A program made the position numbers and the translations under genes. From Erythrophleum ivorense (lineage: Eukaryota > Streptophyta > Magnoliopsida > Fabales > Fabaceae): a stretch of DNA of 64,000 nucleotides. The notes below the pieces were generated by a model that saw only the letters and a program-made list of their open reading frames with translations, was not told the origin of the DNA and ran no database searches. Within the stretch, counting starts at the first letter, position 1. Each line of letters opens with the position of its first letter. The DNA is taken from assembly GCA_026724425.1 (NCBI GenBank), contig JAIUCV010000003.1, positions 48,672,477-48,736,476 of the forward strand. Reading direction: 5' to 3'. This document shows positions 11,073 through 27,872 of the stretch, one piece after another.

Positions 11073-11882
11073 TTGGCAGGTAGATCGATTTCCTCTTGAA
11101 TATCGACCTCGACCTCTTCCTCCTCTCTGATTCTAACTTCGTGGACCATAGTTTCTCCACTGATTACGATTCCCTTGTTCAGCACTAGCAGAACTGTTAG
11201 TTTTTAAAGCCAGATTAGCAAAGGAATTACTCACAATTTTCAGAGAAGGTTGATGTATCCTGTCAAGTCTATTCTCATATGATAAGAGTTTAGCCTGCAA
11301 CTCAAGCCAAGAGACGTTCTCTTTTTCAGTGACTTGAACCACTATAGGAGTGTATTCTATGTCCAAACCGGCTAACGTTTGCGTCACAAGGTCAGCAACT
11401 GAGACTGGGCTGCCTGCAAGCATAAGGTCATTGGACAATTGCTTCATTTGATTGAGATATTCCTCCATTTTCTGACTTCCCTTCTGAGCACGCTGAAACT
11501 CGCCTTTCAAGGCTACAACTCTAGAACAAATCTGAGTTCCCAAAAGCTCTTGTACAGCGACCCACAACTGATTTGAACTGGTGCGGTGTAGCAATAGCGT
11601 CTGCATTTCCTTTGTCATTGTGGTGAGCACCCATGCGTAGAGAAGCTGGTCGTTGGCCATCCACTCCTCAAATTTTAGGTTCACCTTAACACTGTCGCCC
11701 TCAACTATATATTCCTGAGGACATTTCTTTGTTCCCAGTAAGTAGCCATCTAAACGATGACCCTTAACCAATGGCAAGACAAGCGACTTCCAGATAAGGA
11801 AGTTTGTTCGATCCAATTTGGGGATTCCGACTTGATTGAGACTGCTGAGGAGAGACACAATTTTGTTTTGCACCACTAGCAC
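11073..11882 (-). pseudogene. Copia gag
   Basis: The longest intact piece, about 250 codons from 11882. It shows the UBN2-type gag pattern: KLDRTNFLIWKSLVLPLVKGH near residue 25, then W-x-x-N/A-D, then the FQRAQKGSQKMEEYLNQMK and LSNDL segments (residues 125-150), then the basic RxxRGR tail. A TAG at 11133-11135 separates gag from the zinc knuckle in the same frame. It forms the virus-like particle in active relatives. Confidence 0.87.
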
Positions 11883-11963
11883 AGTGGGTGCCAGTGTAGA
11901 TCTAGCTCCACCTATTGATGCCGAGCCTGATGAATTTGCTTTGCCTTCTATGACGATCGTATT

Positions 11964-11975
11964 GCTTTGAAACTA
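11964..11975 (-). other. Copia primer-binding site (degraded iMet type)
   Basis: On the minus strand TAGTTTCAAAGC abuts the 5' LTR. It matches the usual plant copia site TGGTATCAGAGC at 9 of 12 bases; two of the three differences are G to A. Confidence 0.65.
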
Positions 11976-12217
11976 AGTTTGGACAGAGTAATATGAAAAA
12001 GGGCTCAGCTGGATAATACGCTAGAGCTACTGTGTATTGTATTTATGCACAATTCTGTTACATAGCAACCAATAGAATCAAGCCAGCACACTGACCAAAA
12101 ACAATGCTAAATACACGTGTCTAAAAACAACATTTCCACATATCTATACAGTAGTGAACCTATCAGACTAGTAAATGGGTCTGACCCATATTAGTGTGTT
12201 AACTTGAATCCTTAACA
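11976..12217 (-). repeat. Copia 5' LTR
   Basis: 242-bp partner of 7465-7708, followed on the right by the GATAT duplication at 12218-12222. Confidence 0.9.
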
Positions 12218-12222
12218 GATAT

Positions 12223-12504
12223 GATATAAATAAAAATTTATGTAATTGTTAATTGATAATCTATACTTGCTTAAATGTCATTCTTTCTCAAATAACATCA
12301 TTTTGTATAATTTCTCAAACCTCAGCAAATCTAGCAAGATAATCTATTTGAGGAAAATGGACATCAGAATAAGTATAAATTGAAAAAAAAAAGAGAAAAT
12401 TTCCAGACTACCCTTTCTCCAATTAACCATCTATAAATTCTTATAATCAAGAAGGAAGGATGCTGGTGGGCATAAAAGTGCAGGGATTACTTTATTGACA
12501 AGCC

Positions 12505-12550
<46 letters not shown>

Positions 12551-14190
12551 TGACTGACTTTATTTAGGTTCTATATCTTCATTATGCGTAAAAAGAAAGA
12601 TATAGAAGGGATATAAGATTTAAAATGTTTGGTAGAATGATAACTTAAAGAAACACACAAATATGAAACAGACATATTACATACTTCAAAATACGAGAAA
12701 ATAGGTATAATATGAAATATTATATCATGTCTCATACCAGTGTTAGATCACGCATATATAAATGATAAGTTATGCTTGCAGATAATACCAATCAAGTTAG
12801 TTTTCCTCCATCTCTGCATAATATAAATATGAGCTTGAGGAAGTTTATTATGCAAGAAGCAACTTTGATGCTGATGGAATGGTTTATCGTTTTCCCCGAT
12901 GAAGTGGACAAACCAGTCTATGGCCAAAAACACTAAGAAGAAACTCTAGACATCTTAAATATGTCCAGTTGCAGACAATAAATATTATATGTCCTATATA
13001 TGTTATGTGGTTGTTTGTTTGTGTTTAATAATGCATCAAAATGATGCACAACTAGTAGGTTTTGATGATGATAAAGGTATAGGCTATGCCAATTTCAGAA
13101 TGAATCAACATTAGGTTAAAGATTTTCAGTATAAACATATGTAGATTTCCTTACCCAACTTTTTAGATAACTATATAAGCATGGCATGTTGGCAGTTCCT
13201 GTTCATTCGGAGCCTAATTTTTTCCTCTTTTTTTTTTTTCTAAAAAAATAAAAAGAATTTAATTTTTGGGTATAAATTACACTTTATTTCTACGAATAGT
13301 TCATGAGATATATCGTCGCGTACGAAGTTTCGAATCTTATATTTAATCCTTCAAATTTCAGAAAAATACATTTTTATGTCGTGAAAGTTGAGAAATATCT
13401 ATTGGAACTTAATTAACATTTATGTTAAAACTGATAGTGGTGCATGTGGCTGATCTTTTCACCAAATAATGCAGCAACAGAACAAACAAGGACCTTTCTT
13501 ATTCCTTTGTTATTTTGTCTAGTTTATTCATAGAACATACAACCTCTCTCATTGTTACGTTTCCTTCAATTAAGAAGAAAATTCCCATGCACCTACCCCA
13601 GGTTTCGTGCGTTTTGGGCCAACAATAAAATGATTACATGCAATGTTATATATAAGGATCGTTGTAAATGTAAAATTTGAAAAATTGTGGACTAGCGTTC
13701 AATTTTATGGAATATTTATGAGAAAAATTTTATTATGATCATTAAATAAAATTTGCCAAAAGAGCGATAAATTAGATACCCATTTTTTTTTTCTAGTATT
13801 AAAAATAATACACAAAATGATAAAGAACAATAGACGATATTGATCTTAAATTCAACATGACTATATCACAACACTACTTATCGAGTGACTATTTGTTAAA
13901 GGAGTGAAATAAAGTTTATAAGCACTAACTTTCTCTTATTGTGCACCAACTTTAGGTTCAAATTTATATATTACATACTTGTTTATAATGTAAAAATAAG
14001 GATATATTTTCCTAATAAGAATAATTAATTTTAAAGTCTTTATAACTTAACAGAGGCTAAGAGATTGTTATACTCGAACTGAAATAAGAGAGATTTATAT
14101 TTTAAAAAATTTTATTCTGACCCTAGACACATAATTATTTAATGTGGCCAAAATTTTAACGAATAATTTTTTTATTACAAGAAGAGAAAT
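12223..14190. other. Gene-free AT-rich spacer with CT/AT microsatellite
   Basis: No gene seen. Holds a (CT)14 run at 12507-12534 running straight into (AT)n to 12551. Confidence 0.6.
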
Positions 14191-14194
14191 AAAT

Positions 14195-14510
14195 TTGAGA
14201 CTATTTATTTAAACTTTTATCTTTCTGATCATCAAGCTATCTTCAGGTAGCCAAGGGGAATTTGCTCCTTTACTTTTTACTTTTTATTTTTAAAAATAAT
14301 TTTATATAGTTCCCTTCTCCACCTTTTAAAAAAGGTGGGAGATTGCGACCATTTATTTAAACTTTTATCTTTCTAACCATCGAAGCTATAGTTTAGGGGC
14401 ATACCAATTTGCTCTTTCACCTTTTAATTTTTTTTTTCATTTTCAAAAATAATTTTATATAAATTTCATGACCTTCGCATTTTGTGAAAAGATTGATAGT
14501 AATTCATGCT
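14195..14510 (+). repeat. Two-copy tandem duplication, period about 148 bp
   Basis: Both copies contain ATTTATTTAAACTTTTATCT (14203 and 14351), then a CATC-AAGCTAT block, GCTCxTTxACTTTT, and AAAAATAATTTTATAT. They are clearly diverged, so the duplication is old. No coding content. Confidence 0.7.
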
Positions 14511-17200
14511 CGTAGCTTCATCTCTTCCCATAAGTACAATTAAGGTTGCCAAATTTACAAATAAGGGAAAGCTCATAAAAGATGTGCACTCATATGTGAC
14601 ATCAACTCATAAAAGTTTTATTTTTGTTAATAAATAATTATTGAAATATATAATTTCATTATACATAATAATTAAATTATAATTTAAACCAAAAAATTTA
14701 TTTAAATGCAATTCAAATTATATTAATTAATTCAAGAGAAAAGTATCCATATTCTATAGTATTCGACATAGAAATTTTAATAAAATTACACATAAATAAT
14801 TATTCAATACAATTAAATCTCAAAAATATAAATAAAAATTTAACAAAGATCTTTAAATAATTCCACCTACCTGACCACTATTATCTTCATTTACATCACT
14901 ACAATTTTTGGACTAAAAATAGATATCTTCAAATTCACTTGATTTGTTTCAAACTCATAGAGTCAACCAATTTTACTCAAATCTATACGAGTTAGCTTTG
15001 ATTTTGAATCTATAAGTGATTTAATACATTTTTCTTAGATGAAAACATAGATAATGTAAATTCGACAAGTCAGCTTACAAATTTCACAATGACTACAATA
15101 ACTTCTCTCAATGTTTTACTTTTTGATGTTAGTTTTGATTATTGTATTATATAATTATGTGTTATTTGGGATGAGGACACTAAAAGATCTCAAACACATA
15201 TTAACATAAATAACAGGGAATTTTTTTTATTATATTAGTTTGGCGAGGTAATCAAAGAAAGCAATATCTTAAATATCAAGAATTGGGGGCAATTGCAGCC
15301 TAATTGATGCTAATTCTTCTTAGTTCTTAAGTGAGTATAATAACATGCACTTTTATCATGTCATAGAACAGGGCCAAAAATAATGAAATGTTTTTTTTGC
15401 CTTATTAGGAGAACTGAAACTACTCATTTGCTTCTTGACAACGTTAAATTGTACAGCTACCTAATTCTCGATGTGACAACCGTAAGGGCGAAAGCGACGA
15501 CAGATGTAATTTCCCAGCAATGCGTGAAACCAAACGATTAATTAGTTCAAACCTGCATAAAAATTATTTGCTGGGGGGCAAGGCTTGTGAATGTTTTAGT
15601 CTCCGCATGAATGAGTTTTATTTTACTGAAAGAATAAATTAGTTAAAAAGCATATAAATTACATGACTTTTTTTTTCCAGCCAACTATATAAAGTAACAT
15701 GACTTGCATATACTATTTATTGACAATACCCAAAAAAAAAAAAATCTAGCGCATGATTTTTCATCTCCATTTTTTGAGGATGGGACGAGATAGTGCCTAT
15801 TTATCTTATAAAAGTTGATGTTATGGTCATAGAGGCAAAAGTTAGATACAGAAAATCCAACATGCATGTTTTATTGATTGTAGGATTAAATTAATTTAGA
15901 TCCTTTAGAGTAATTACTCATTATGCAATTGAAGGGGGAAAATAAAGATGTGAGTCCTATATTAGTGTTGGGAATGCTTTTATCTTGTAAAAGCTCAAAA
16001 ATGTATTTGTTATACTAAACATTTCGGCTTTTAAAACAATTCTTTTTTGAGGACTAAATATTTTTTTGGTGTGTAAGGACTAACTATTTTAATGTCTAAG
16101 AATAAGATAGCAGTTATTTTTTTAATATAAAAAGCTAATTCGGATGTACAAGCTACTGTGCCGTTTTGTAAATCAAATTGGGTTTTAGGTTGGGCCTTCT
16201 CACATGCTGGTCAAAAAGCGGACCAACTAGCAGGTTTTATGAATTGGCCTGTTCATAAACCTCGCGGGCTATAAGGGTGACTTGGTAAGGAATTTTTCTT
16301 AGATGCATTTAGTATAATCAATGGTCAGGATTTAATTTGTACAGGTAGAATCTATGTGTAATGCAAGTGAGATTTATGTATAAAATAAATTTTAATTATT
16401 GAATATATAAATGACGTGGAGCTCTAGTGCATATTGCGCCTTGGTAAGCTGGCAAAATGTTAAATTAACTTATCATTAGGCTTAAGGTGGAGTTCAAGTC
16501 TCACATTTTTGTGTACATGAGTATTTAAGGAAGAGATGTGTTATTTGAATGACAACAATATTAAGTATTTTATCTTTTAATATTTGGTTCCAAAAAAGGA
16601 AAGAAAAAAAACTCACCATTAGATGGGATTAGATTTATCTTTTTTTCTTTATCAAAGAATTTAGGCTTAATTTCACTTTTTTTTTCCTACGTAGTCTAAT
16701 TACATTCTTAGCAAGTTCAAGTGCACATTATTGTTGTTTATAATATCTTTCTTGATGGCAAGATAATATATATATACACACACACATACACAAATTCATT
16801 CAATTTACTTTACCAAGGCTTACAAGAAAAATGGCAAACCACAATTATTTTAATACAAGTAAAATTATATATATATATTATTAGTGATACATGAATTCAA
16901 AATTATTATTTTAATTTGAACAATTATTTTAATACAAGTAAAGTTTTATCTTACTTATACAAAATGTAATTTGTAGAAGTTTTTGATTTGTTAGTCTCTA
17001 AAGTATACACCTTTGTCCTGTTTATTTCATTTTTTATTTTTAAGTAAAGAGTAGTTACTTAAAAAAGTTTTTAAAATTAAATTTTCAACAGTTAAAATTT
17101 TTTTTCAGGAATCAAAATAGTTGAGTATATATGGTTCAGTACTTCAAGGTAAATTTTCTTTTATAAATTTCCGTCAATGAAAAGAACTTGAGCTTTTTCG
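14511..17200. other. Gene-free AT-rich spacer
   Basis: Only homopolymer runs and short AT/CA repeats (for example TA then CA near 16768-16790) were seen. No coding frame supported by a known motif. Confidence 0.5.
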
Positions 17201-18480
17201 AGTTAATTTTGGACGACCATTCGTTGTAGCAGTGTGCTGCTGATGCCGTTGATCACCAAAACAATGCAGGAGGAAGGAAAAGCCAGAAAAGTCAGTAATT
17301 TAGCTGCATATATGATACCAATTGTACCTTCAATTCTATCAAAGTAGCCTCCGGTGATAGGCCTAGAATCTACATGTTTCCAACGCTATTTCAATGAGGG
17401 TTTTTGGGAACTTTGGAACAAACTGCAGTGGCAATCACAAATAGTAATGAGTTTGATGATATTACTGGTTTCCGTAGGGCTTGCCTTAATGAGTGGAGAT
17501 ACTAAAACAGATACGAGACAAGACACAATACCGATACCGAAACACGATAAAATATGTAAATGTGAAAGTGTTCAAATGAAATTTGAAATGTCAGGTCATG
17601 TTTGATACATACAAGTGTGGGACATGTATGGTCAATCTTAGAACTGTGATAGGAAATTGAAGTAGATGGGGAATTTATGGGTCCAGTTGTTTCATATGGC
17701 ACAATGACTACCAGTTTTATTCTACTTCTAAGTGGTGAGTCGTGTGACAACATGGTCATTTCTTTTGCTGTTGAAGTTATTGCCTGATTATAAACTATTG
17801 TGTCACAAACTTGATATTCATAAGTAATGGGGTTAGTCGGTCAGACTTAGTGTTTTCAGTTTTGTTTTTTGTTTTTGTTTTTGGTTTTTTTTGTTTTTGT
17901 CATAAGGGAATCAATTTAATATAAGCCTTGCTTTGCTGCAAAGCTGGTAGCAGGCCCTCTTACTGTCGGCCTAACCTGAAGTCTGGGCAAGTATACTTGT
18001 TCGTGGGCATAGCCAGGCTTGGGCAAGGATTTGAAACAGGTAATAATTTATTCAATTTTTAGTTCTTCAAAGACACTTGGTTTTGTGGCCACTAACCATA
18101 GTTTCAGAAATAGAGATGCATGTGTAATGGAAATTTTGATTCCTTTTATTTTTCCATTGCTGATTTCTTCTTGCTTGTTCGGTCTTTTGGGGGCTGGTAT
18201 GGGGATCAAACTTGTATCTGATTAGTAAGATTTTATGACATTCATCCGAATCACCATAAACTACTTGTTTACTACTTTACTTTTAACAAGATAGTGATTG
18301 TTGAGCTGAGACCAAATATTTTCTGATGAGGACTTTCTTTTGAATGCACATGGTCATAAGAAGTTAGCCACTATATAAATCTAGAAAATGTAGAGTATGC
18401 TCTAGGCTCCACTATCCCTTTCTCCTTTTGGATAATGACTAAATTATTTGTTCAAACAATAATAGTAAAAAGAGTAGTAG
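17201..18480. other. Unassigned region of more even base composition
   Basis: Less AT-rich than its surroundings. Neither the 83-codon frame at 17354-17605 nor the overlapping minus-strand frames match a family I recognise. The GATAC/ACACGATA-rich stretch at 17500-17560 looks like transposon-derived low-complexity sequence. It could be a decayed element or gene remnant. Confidence 0.35.
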
Positions 18481-18496
18481 TTTAATAGATAAGATA

Positions 18497-18921
18497 TGTT
18501 ATGGGTGTCTTATAGGCCTGATATTCTCATAGGCTCATGATGATCTAATCCACATTATTAAAGCCCATATTACTAGGACACTTGCACATTCCCTAAGGAA
18601 GCTAACAATAGCTAGCACAAAATCCTTAGCTATAATAGGCATCCAAATCAAGGAATCCCCAAGCAAGACAAGGAATTCATCATCTTTATAAAAATATCAC
18701 TGTATATTGGTAGTTATAGCCCATTTCTCTTTCCCCTTAGCTCATATAAAAAAGAACCTGTACTCCAACATTCTAAGCAATGTATCACCTTCGTACTAGG
18801 CTAAGCTATCTTCTTCTTGTTTTGCCATCTCCTCAACAGACCAACAATATCAAATACATTATTATCTATTAATTATATTGCAATTTCTCCCTCTTCTGCT
18901 TTCCATTCAATTCATCGTGAT
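18497..18921 (+). mobile_element. Possible solo LTR
   Basis: A 425-bp block starting TGTTATGGG, with a TATA-like CATATAAAAAAG at about 18744 followed by a CT-rich stretch, the usual layout of U3-R-U5. AGATA lies immediately before (18492-18496) and immediately after (18922-18926). The right end is not CA, so the boundary is uncertain. Confidence 0.4.
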
Positions 18922-18929
18922 AGATAATA

Positions 18930-19890
18930 TAAATTTATAATAAAGTTGTTTATGGGCTTTCACATAACAGTTTAAACTTTTGATTTGAAGGGGTTATTGA
19001 CATAGAATCATTCTAGATGCTTCAAGAATTTGTCGTCAATGATGGACAAAGCAGGGTGGGATATGATTAGCTAAGCACAATGAAAAAATTAGGAAGTCCG
19101 ATTTTCATCACTTGCCCAGTGATACATAGTTAACTAAGGAATTTAACTTTAGGTTCTTTACGAATATCAGTAGCGGTATCTAGTGGTACAAGTGAATAAG
19201 TTGAATTGGTTCTGGTTAAATAGTTTCTCCATCTTGTTGTTGCTGTTGTAAAGGCTTTGCATTTTGCAGTCCAGTTGAATTCCTTACCCCAATATCAAGT
19301 CCAAAAAAAGGTTCAAGGCTTAGTTAGCAGCATGATTATGTTTATGTGCCTCACTTCCAGTTGTGCACTTTTCCTATTCATCCAGAGGCTGCTTTCTGTT
19401 AAGTTGCCAGTTGGGTTGGTGCCGGACCCTATGAACAGGATGGTGGTGAGAGGGTGGTTATGTAACTATTTTGGACAGTGCTTGGGGTAGTTTTGGGAGT
19501 CATTCTGTTGTAGGAGAGGTTTAAAATGGTGAAGAAAGAGATGAAAAAGTGGTGTGAAAAGTTCTGGAGTGCTTTTGGGAGATTTCTGGCATCTTGAATA
19601 GCTAGAGAGAATTTCTTATTTTGCTGACTTTTGTGAGAATAATTCTGTTTATTTCATATAAATTCCTATTTTTCTGTTATAGGTTCCATCAATAGGACTA
19701 TATTGTATCTCTTTCTATTGATGAAGAAACCTTCCTCACCAACAATAACCAAACTCTTGCTAGAAAAGTGGATGAAGGCATAGAAACTTTTTACATCCTT
19801 TTAAATATGTTAATGATGGTTGCTACATTGTATCTGCAATTCGGCTAGAAGATAAGAAGAAACAAAACTAGGCTAGCATCTTCATAACTG
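18930..19890. other. Unassigned, gene-free
   Basis: A 77-codon frame at 19257-19490 has no recognised motif. Nothing else seen. Confidence 0.4.
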
Positions 19891-19895
19891 ATAAT

Positions 19896-20046
19896 AAATA
19901 TTTAGAATTTATAAAAGTTTAGTAGGTTAAGAAAAGTTACAATGCTAAGACGTACTTAGAATTTAGGAAAGTCTAGTAGGTTAAGAAAAGAATTACCATA
20001 TTAAGAGATATTATTGTTCGGGAAAGTCTTCTAGGTTAAGAAAATA
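19896..20046 (+). repeat. Three-copy degenerate tandem repeat
   Basis: TTTAGAATTTATAAAAGTTTAG and relatives, each followed by TAGGTTAAGAAAA, recur three times about 60-65 bp apart. Lies downstream of the CRK 3' end. Confidence 0.65.
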
Positions 20047-20747
20047 ATCACTTGTAGTGCTCCCAAAATAAAATGTACAAGTGTCTTTGTGTGGCTCTGT
20101 TATTTGAATAAATAGAAGATGGAGCTAGTATTATAATATAGACACAATAACTGTCTTTCAATAATATATTTTGTTTGGTATTCCTTCCTTTTCTCCCTAT
20201 TACAATAACCTTTTCAGTGTCTTGTAGTGCTTGATGTATCAACCAAGGGTAGGGGTGGGAATACAAACTACTGTTACATTATCGGAACAAGAATTCTTAG
20301 GAATGAAATTAACAATTGGAAGAACGTGCGCTATGTAGTCCCAGCAATGGGAAAAGGAAGAAATAGGGAAAAATAGAGAGGGTGGGGGGGGAAGAAAGCT
20401 GATATTTTTATTAATTCAATAAGCTGCCTAAAAGTCTACAGCAAAAAGGTTTAAAAAGGAATCCATAAGACCCAAAAAAACAAAAAAAATACATGCTGAG
20501 AATAATAAAGGAAACAGACTTGAAAAGGATCCTTAATTTGACACCTTAATTGATGACTTAAGCCGTGGGTTACAAATAAATACCTATATCGTCATGAACC
20601 ATAACACTCTTAATATTCTGATCCCATTGCTCATCAATGTCTTTCAAATTGTGGTATTGCATGGAAAACAAAAGTTTACTTGGCAAAGACTCATGAATCT
20701 TAAAATATATTCAGTCCAGTGTCTACCACCAATGAAACAGTCATCTG

Positions 20748-24659
<3,912 letters not shown>

Positions 24660-24687
<28 letters not shown>

Positions 24688-24771
24688 AATGAATTCCACT
24701 ATGCAAGGAGATGAAGGGCTCTGAAAGAGTTGAATTGAAACATAATGAATTCCACTATGCAAGGAGATGAA
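24660..24771 (-). repeat. Perfect 56-bp tandem duplication over the CRK start codon
   Basis: 24660-24715 and 24716-24771 are identical. Each contains the ATG and the first codons of the signal peptide. Because 56 is not a multiple of 3, the upstream ATG (24743) opens a 14-residue frame that ends at TAG 24699-24701, 11 bp before the downstream ATG at 24687, the start used here. Confidence 0.93.
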
Positions 24772-24889
24772 GGTCCCTGAAGTTGAACAGTACAGAAAGC
24801 TTTTAGCTATAATGGAAAAAAAAAAATTAGTTGCTTCTGAGAATGAACATAACCAATTCAGTGGAATTGTACAAAGAGACAAATGTGTT

Positions 24890-26990
24890 GAAAATATTTT
24901 GCTAATTTCATAGTATATTCTAAAGACGACAAGCTATTGCAGCTAACTAAAAATACAATGTTGGTGCAGATAACCATTGAAAATTTTTGTAGAACTAAGG
25001 AGTTGGCTCTCTCCTCTATAATACCTAGAGTCATTTCATTTCCTTTTTAACTGAAAATTTCCAGTCAAATTTAATCTTTGAACAGTACTCATAATGATCA
25101 CTAATTAAGTTTAATATTATGTTACTTATAGTTAATTTAATATATATTTATGTTTTTGGCAGCCCAAATTTAATTTGTTTAGTTTCTAGAGAGACATAGG
25201 GTACCATTTAGTTGGTGGAATAGATCAATAAAATTTACAAGTTGGCATTTTAAAACTTGCATCCCATTAAATAAATTTCATAAAACCAATTACATGATTC
25301 TATAGTACCCAAATGAAAATGCACAATATCTCATTATTTTCACTTAGTTGCCAACGTAGAGAACAATCAAAACGATGTTGTAAGATCGATTTCCAAGTCC
25401 TTAGTAGAAGATTATTGGTTTTAACTCCATTAAAAAAAGAAAAACAGTAGATTATTGGTCAAAGATAACTTTACGAATCTTAGTTATTACTTATCAAAAT
25501 AAACTAACAAATTTTCAATGAAGTAGTAATTTACGTAACATTAGCCTTGATTTTTAATACTGAAGTGAGATTTATTTCAATGAATTTGATTCTATATAAT
25601 TTTTTTCTACTCTCTACCCCCAAAGTTTTGAGCCCTCGTTTGTACCCTCCAAAATTAAAAAAAAAAAACCATTTGACTTAAATTATTGGTGTATATATAT
25701 GTAATACTCTACTTCCCTTAAAATTTTCAATGACATTTTTATTTTAGGAAATAAATTTGATGTGCTTCTTATGTGGCTTTTAAATATTGTAAAGGAGTAC
25801 ATACGTATAATAGTATGATGAAACAATTTAGTTTGGATAAATAATAACTAAAAAGAAAAATAAAGAATTTGAAAACATTATGTATAATTCAGGGGATAAG
25901 ATTTATTTTAAGAAAGTAATAGAAATTTTAAATCATTTGTAAAATATTTTAGACTTTAATACTGGACTTGTGTGCCGAAAAGAAAAATAAAGAATTTCTG
26001 TACTAAGTAATTATTTTAAAGTAATTATTTTAAATTCTCAATTCGATCTTACTTAATTTGAGAAAGCATTAAAGTTAAAATTTTATACCGTAGAGCGCCA
26101 AAAAATGTGCAATTTATAATGTAATAAAAATTGAAGTGAAACGTAGAAGAGTTATGGTCTAAGTGCTACTTCCCTTAAACTTAAGCGCTAAGAAGATTTG
26201 ATATATATATATATATATATAAATTCTATTCTTATTCTGTCCCATTATTACTTTCAACTCTTAAAGTCCTTTGTTTCATTTGTGAAAAAAAATAAAATAA
26301 AATAAAATGAAACATCTTGTAAGTCTTTTATTGAATTCTATTTTCCATGTCAATCACCAATATTTAAAATAACATAGGATTGAATAGGGATCTAATTGTC
26401 GTTTGTCTTTGGTTTCTTCCCCTATAGCCTTTCATATCTGCTGGGCAATACCACTTGTTTTAGAAAGCAAGCAATAGCAAAAGGGTACAGCTTGGTTGTT
26501 GGTTTGTGTTCAAATATCGAATAAAAAAATCGAGAGAAGTGTCATGCCATTTCGTTTGTCTTATATAATGGGACAGCCTCATACATCCAAATTCGACATT
26601 CACTATATATATTCCAAGACTCATTCGAAATAAAAATAGGGGCAACGCTCTAGTTATAGTTTTGATTTGGACTATTAATCACCCAAGAATACAGATAAAA
26701 AAGATCTAAAATACATGAATAAATTAAGAGTTATAAGAAAACAACGAACAAAACTCATATCTAGGGACAACAAAAATCTCATAAATTTGGGATTTCAGGG
26801 ATTATACTCGTCTCATGAGATCTTCATCTCGGTCAATTTTATATGAATATCCTAAAAGTTTTTATCTACATGTATTGTAACCTTTATTCTTTTTAATTAT
26901 TTTATTCTCTATTTATATTTATATTAATTTAAAATTAAAAAGAAAAGCAATCTAATATAAGAACTAACCTTTAGTCCTTTACTTTTTTTT
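24890..26990. other. Gene-free AT-rich spacer upstream of CRK
   Basis: Presumed CRK promoter lies at its left end. A (TA)n microsatellite is at 26201-26221. No coding frame recognised. Confidence 0.5.
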
Positions 26991-26999
26991 CCATGGCAG

Positions 27000-27260
27000 G
27001 GATCATAGGGACTTGGACAATAATGATGAAGAAAAAAAAAATCTTTTGTGATGGAAATTAGATGGCAAGGACAGGGATAGGGAGGCACTCCACGCCCTGC
27101 TCCACAGGATTGTTGTCCTTATTCGCAACTTAATTAAAGGTCTCCGGCTTGTTTTCAAAGGCACATCGATGGTAAGAAAAACTCTCTTGGAGGATTCAGG
27201 ATTCCTAGAATACTGCTTCTTCTGAGATTTGACGTTCACTGTTATAGATAAGGGGAAGAA
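27000..27260 (-). other. Unassigned 78-codon frame in GC-richer patch
   Basis: An open frame (27003-27239) rich in K, R and S lies in DNA that is GC-richer than its surroundings. No family recognised, and the last third is low-complexity. It may be an exon or remnant linked to the frame at 27768-27872 on the same strand. Confidence 0.25.
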
Positions 27261-27411
27261 AAAGTTTCAAAAAAAAGAAAGAAAGGAAGTAAACAAAATA
27301 ACGATATCGTATGTATATTAGAATAGCTATCATATGTCCCAAAAAAAATAAAAAAACCATCATACTACAAAATATATATGATATTTTCTCTTTTATTATT
27401 CTTCACCCCCC

Positions 27412-27429
27412 CACACACACACACACACA
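27412..27429. repeat. (CA)n microsatellite
   Basis: Nine CA units following a C run. Confidence 0.9.
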
Positions 27430-27767
27430 GAGTTGGACCGAGATCCTTTTTGTTTACCCAAAAAATTGACAAGGTCAATTTCTCTGAATCATGGATTCAT
27501 AATCAACAATACCACATCCATAAGGCATCATTTTACAATATTGAACCGAAAAACGTGGCGTTTTGTTGTACTCAGCGGTGTTTCACTTCCAACTTCATCT
27601 TCAAGTCAGTAACGTTAACTTATCACCTCGATGACACAAAAAACAGAGTGAGTTAGCTTAACAAAAATCATTACCTTCACAATAACAATCTCTTGTTTCC
27701 TACCGTCACCCTCACCACCTCGTGCCCGGGTCCAAAATAGAGCTGGTCTTGTTTTCTTCAGAGCACC

Positions 27768-27872
27768 CTATTCTGTAATCTTGAAGCCCTTTTTCCTTCC
27801 ATATAGAATGGGATCATTGCCACGGGCTTCAAACTTTGGGTTCTCCGAGAAGCGACCCCACTCCTTCGCCAT
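27768..27872 (-). CDS. Possible small protein or first exon (34 codons)
   Basis: Minus-strand frame starting MAKEWGRFSENPKF and ending KKGFKITE before TAG. The start context TCTCAATGGCG is reasonable for a plant gene, and the codons are balanced and GC-richer than the flanking AT-rich DNA. The last codons (AAGATTACAGAATAG) could instead run into a splice site. I do not recognise the protein. Alternatives are a first exon whose continuation is lost, or a gene fragment carried by a transposon. Confidence 0.35.
   Translation of the reverse strand: MAKEWGRFSENPKFEARGNDPILYGRKKGFKITE

Larger units (their letters stand above)
7465..12217 (-). mobile_element. Complete Ty1/copia retrotransposon (decayed)
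   Basis: 4.75-kb element read on the minus strand. Order from its 5' end: LTR, tRNA-iMet-type primer-binding site, gag with CCHC knuckle, protease, integrase, reverse transcriptase, RNase H, polypurine tract, LTR. The integrase-before-RT order defines Ty1/copia. The LTRs differ at about 11 of 242 positions plus a 2-bp indel, roughly 4.5%. At the commonly used plant LTR rates this means a few million years at most; that is inference. About ten stop codons and two one-base frameshifts inactivate gag-pol. It could not move unaided, although the cis signals are largely preserved. Confidence 0.95.

Noticed and set aside
17354..17759. Overlapping 83- and 85-codon frames as host genes
   Set aside because: No recognised domain; part of the sequence is a GATAC-like low-complexity tract.
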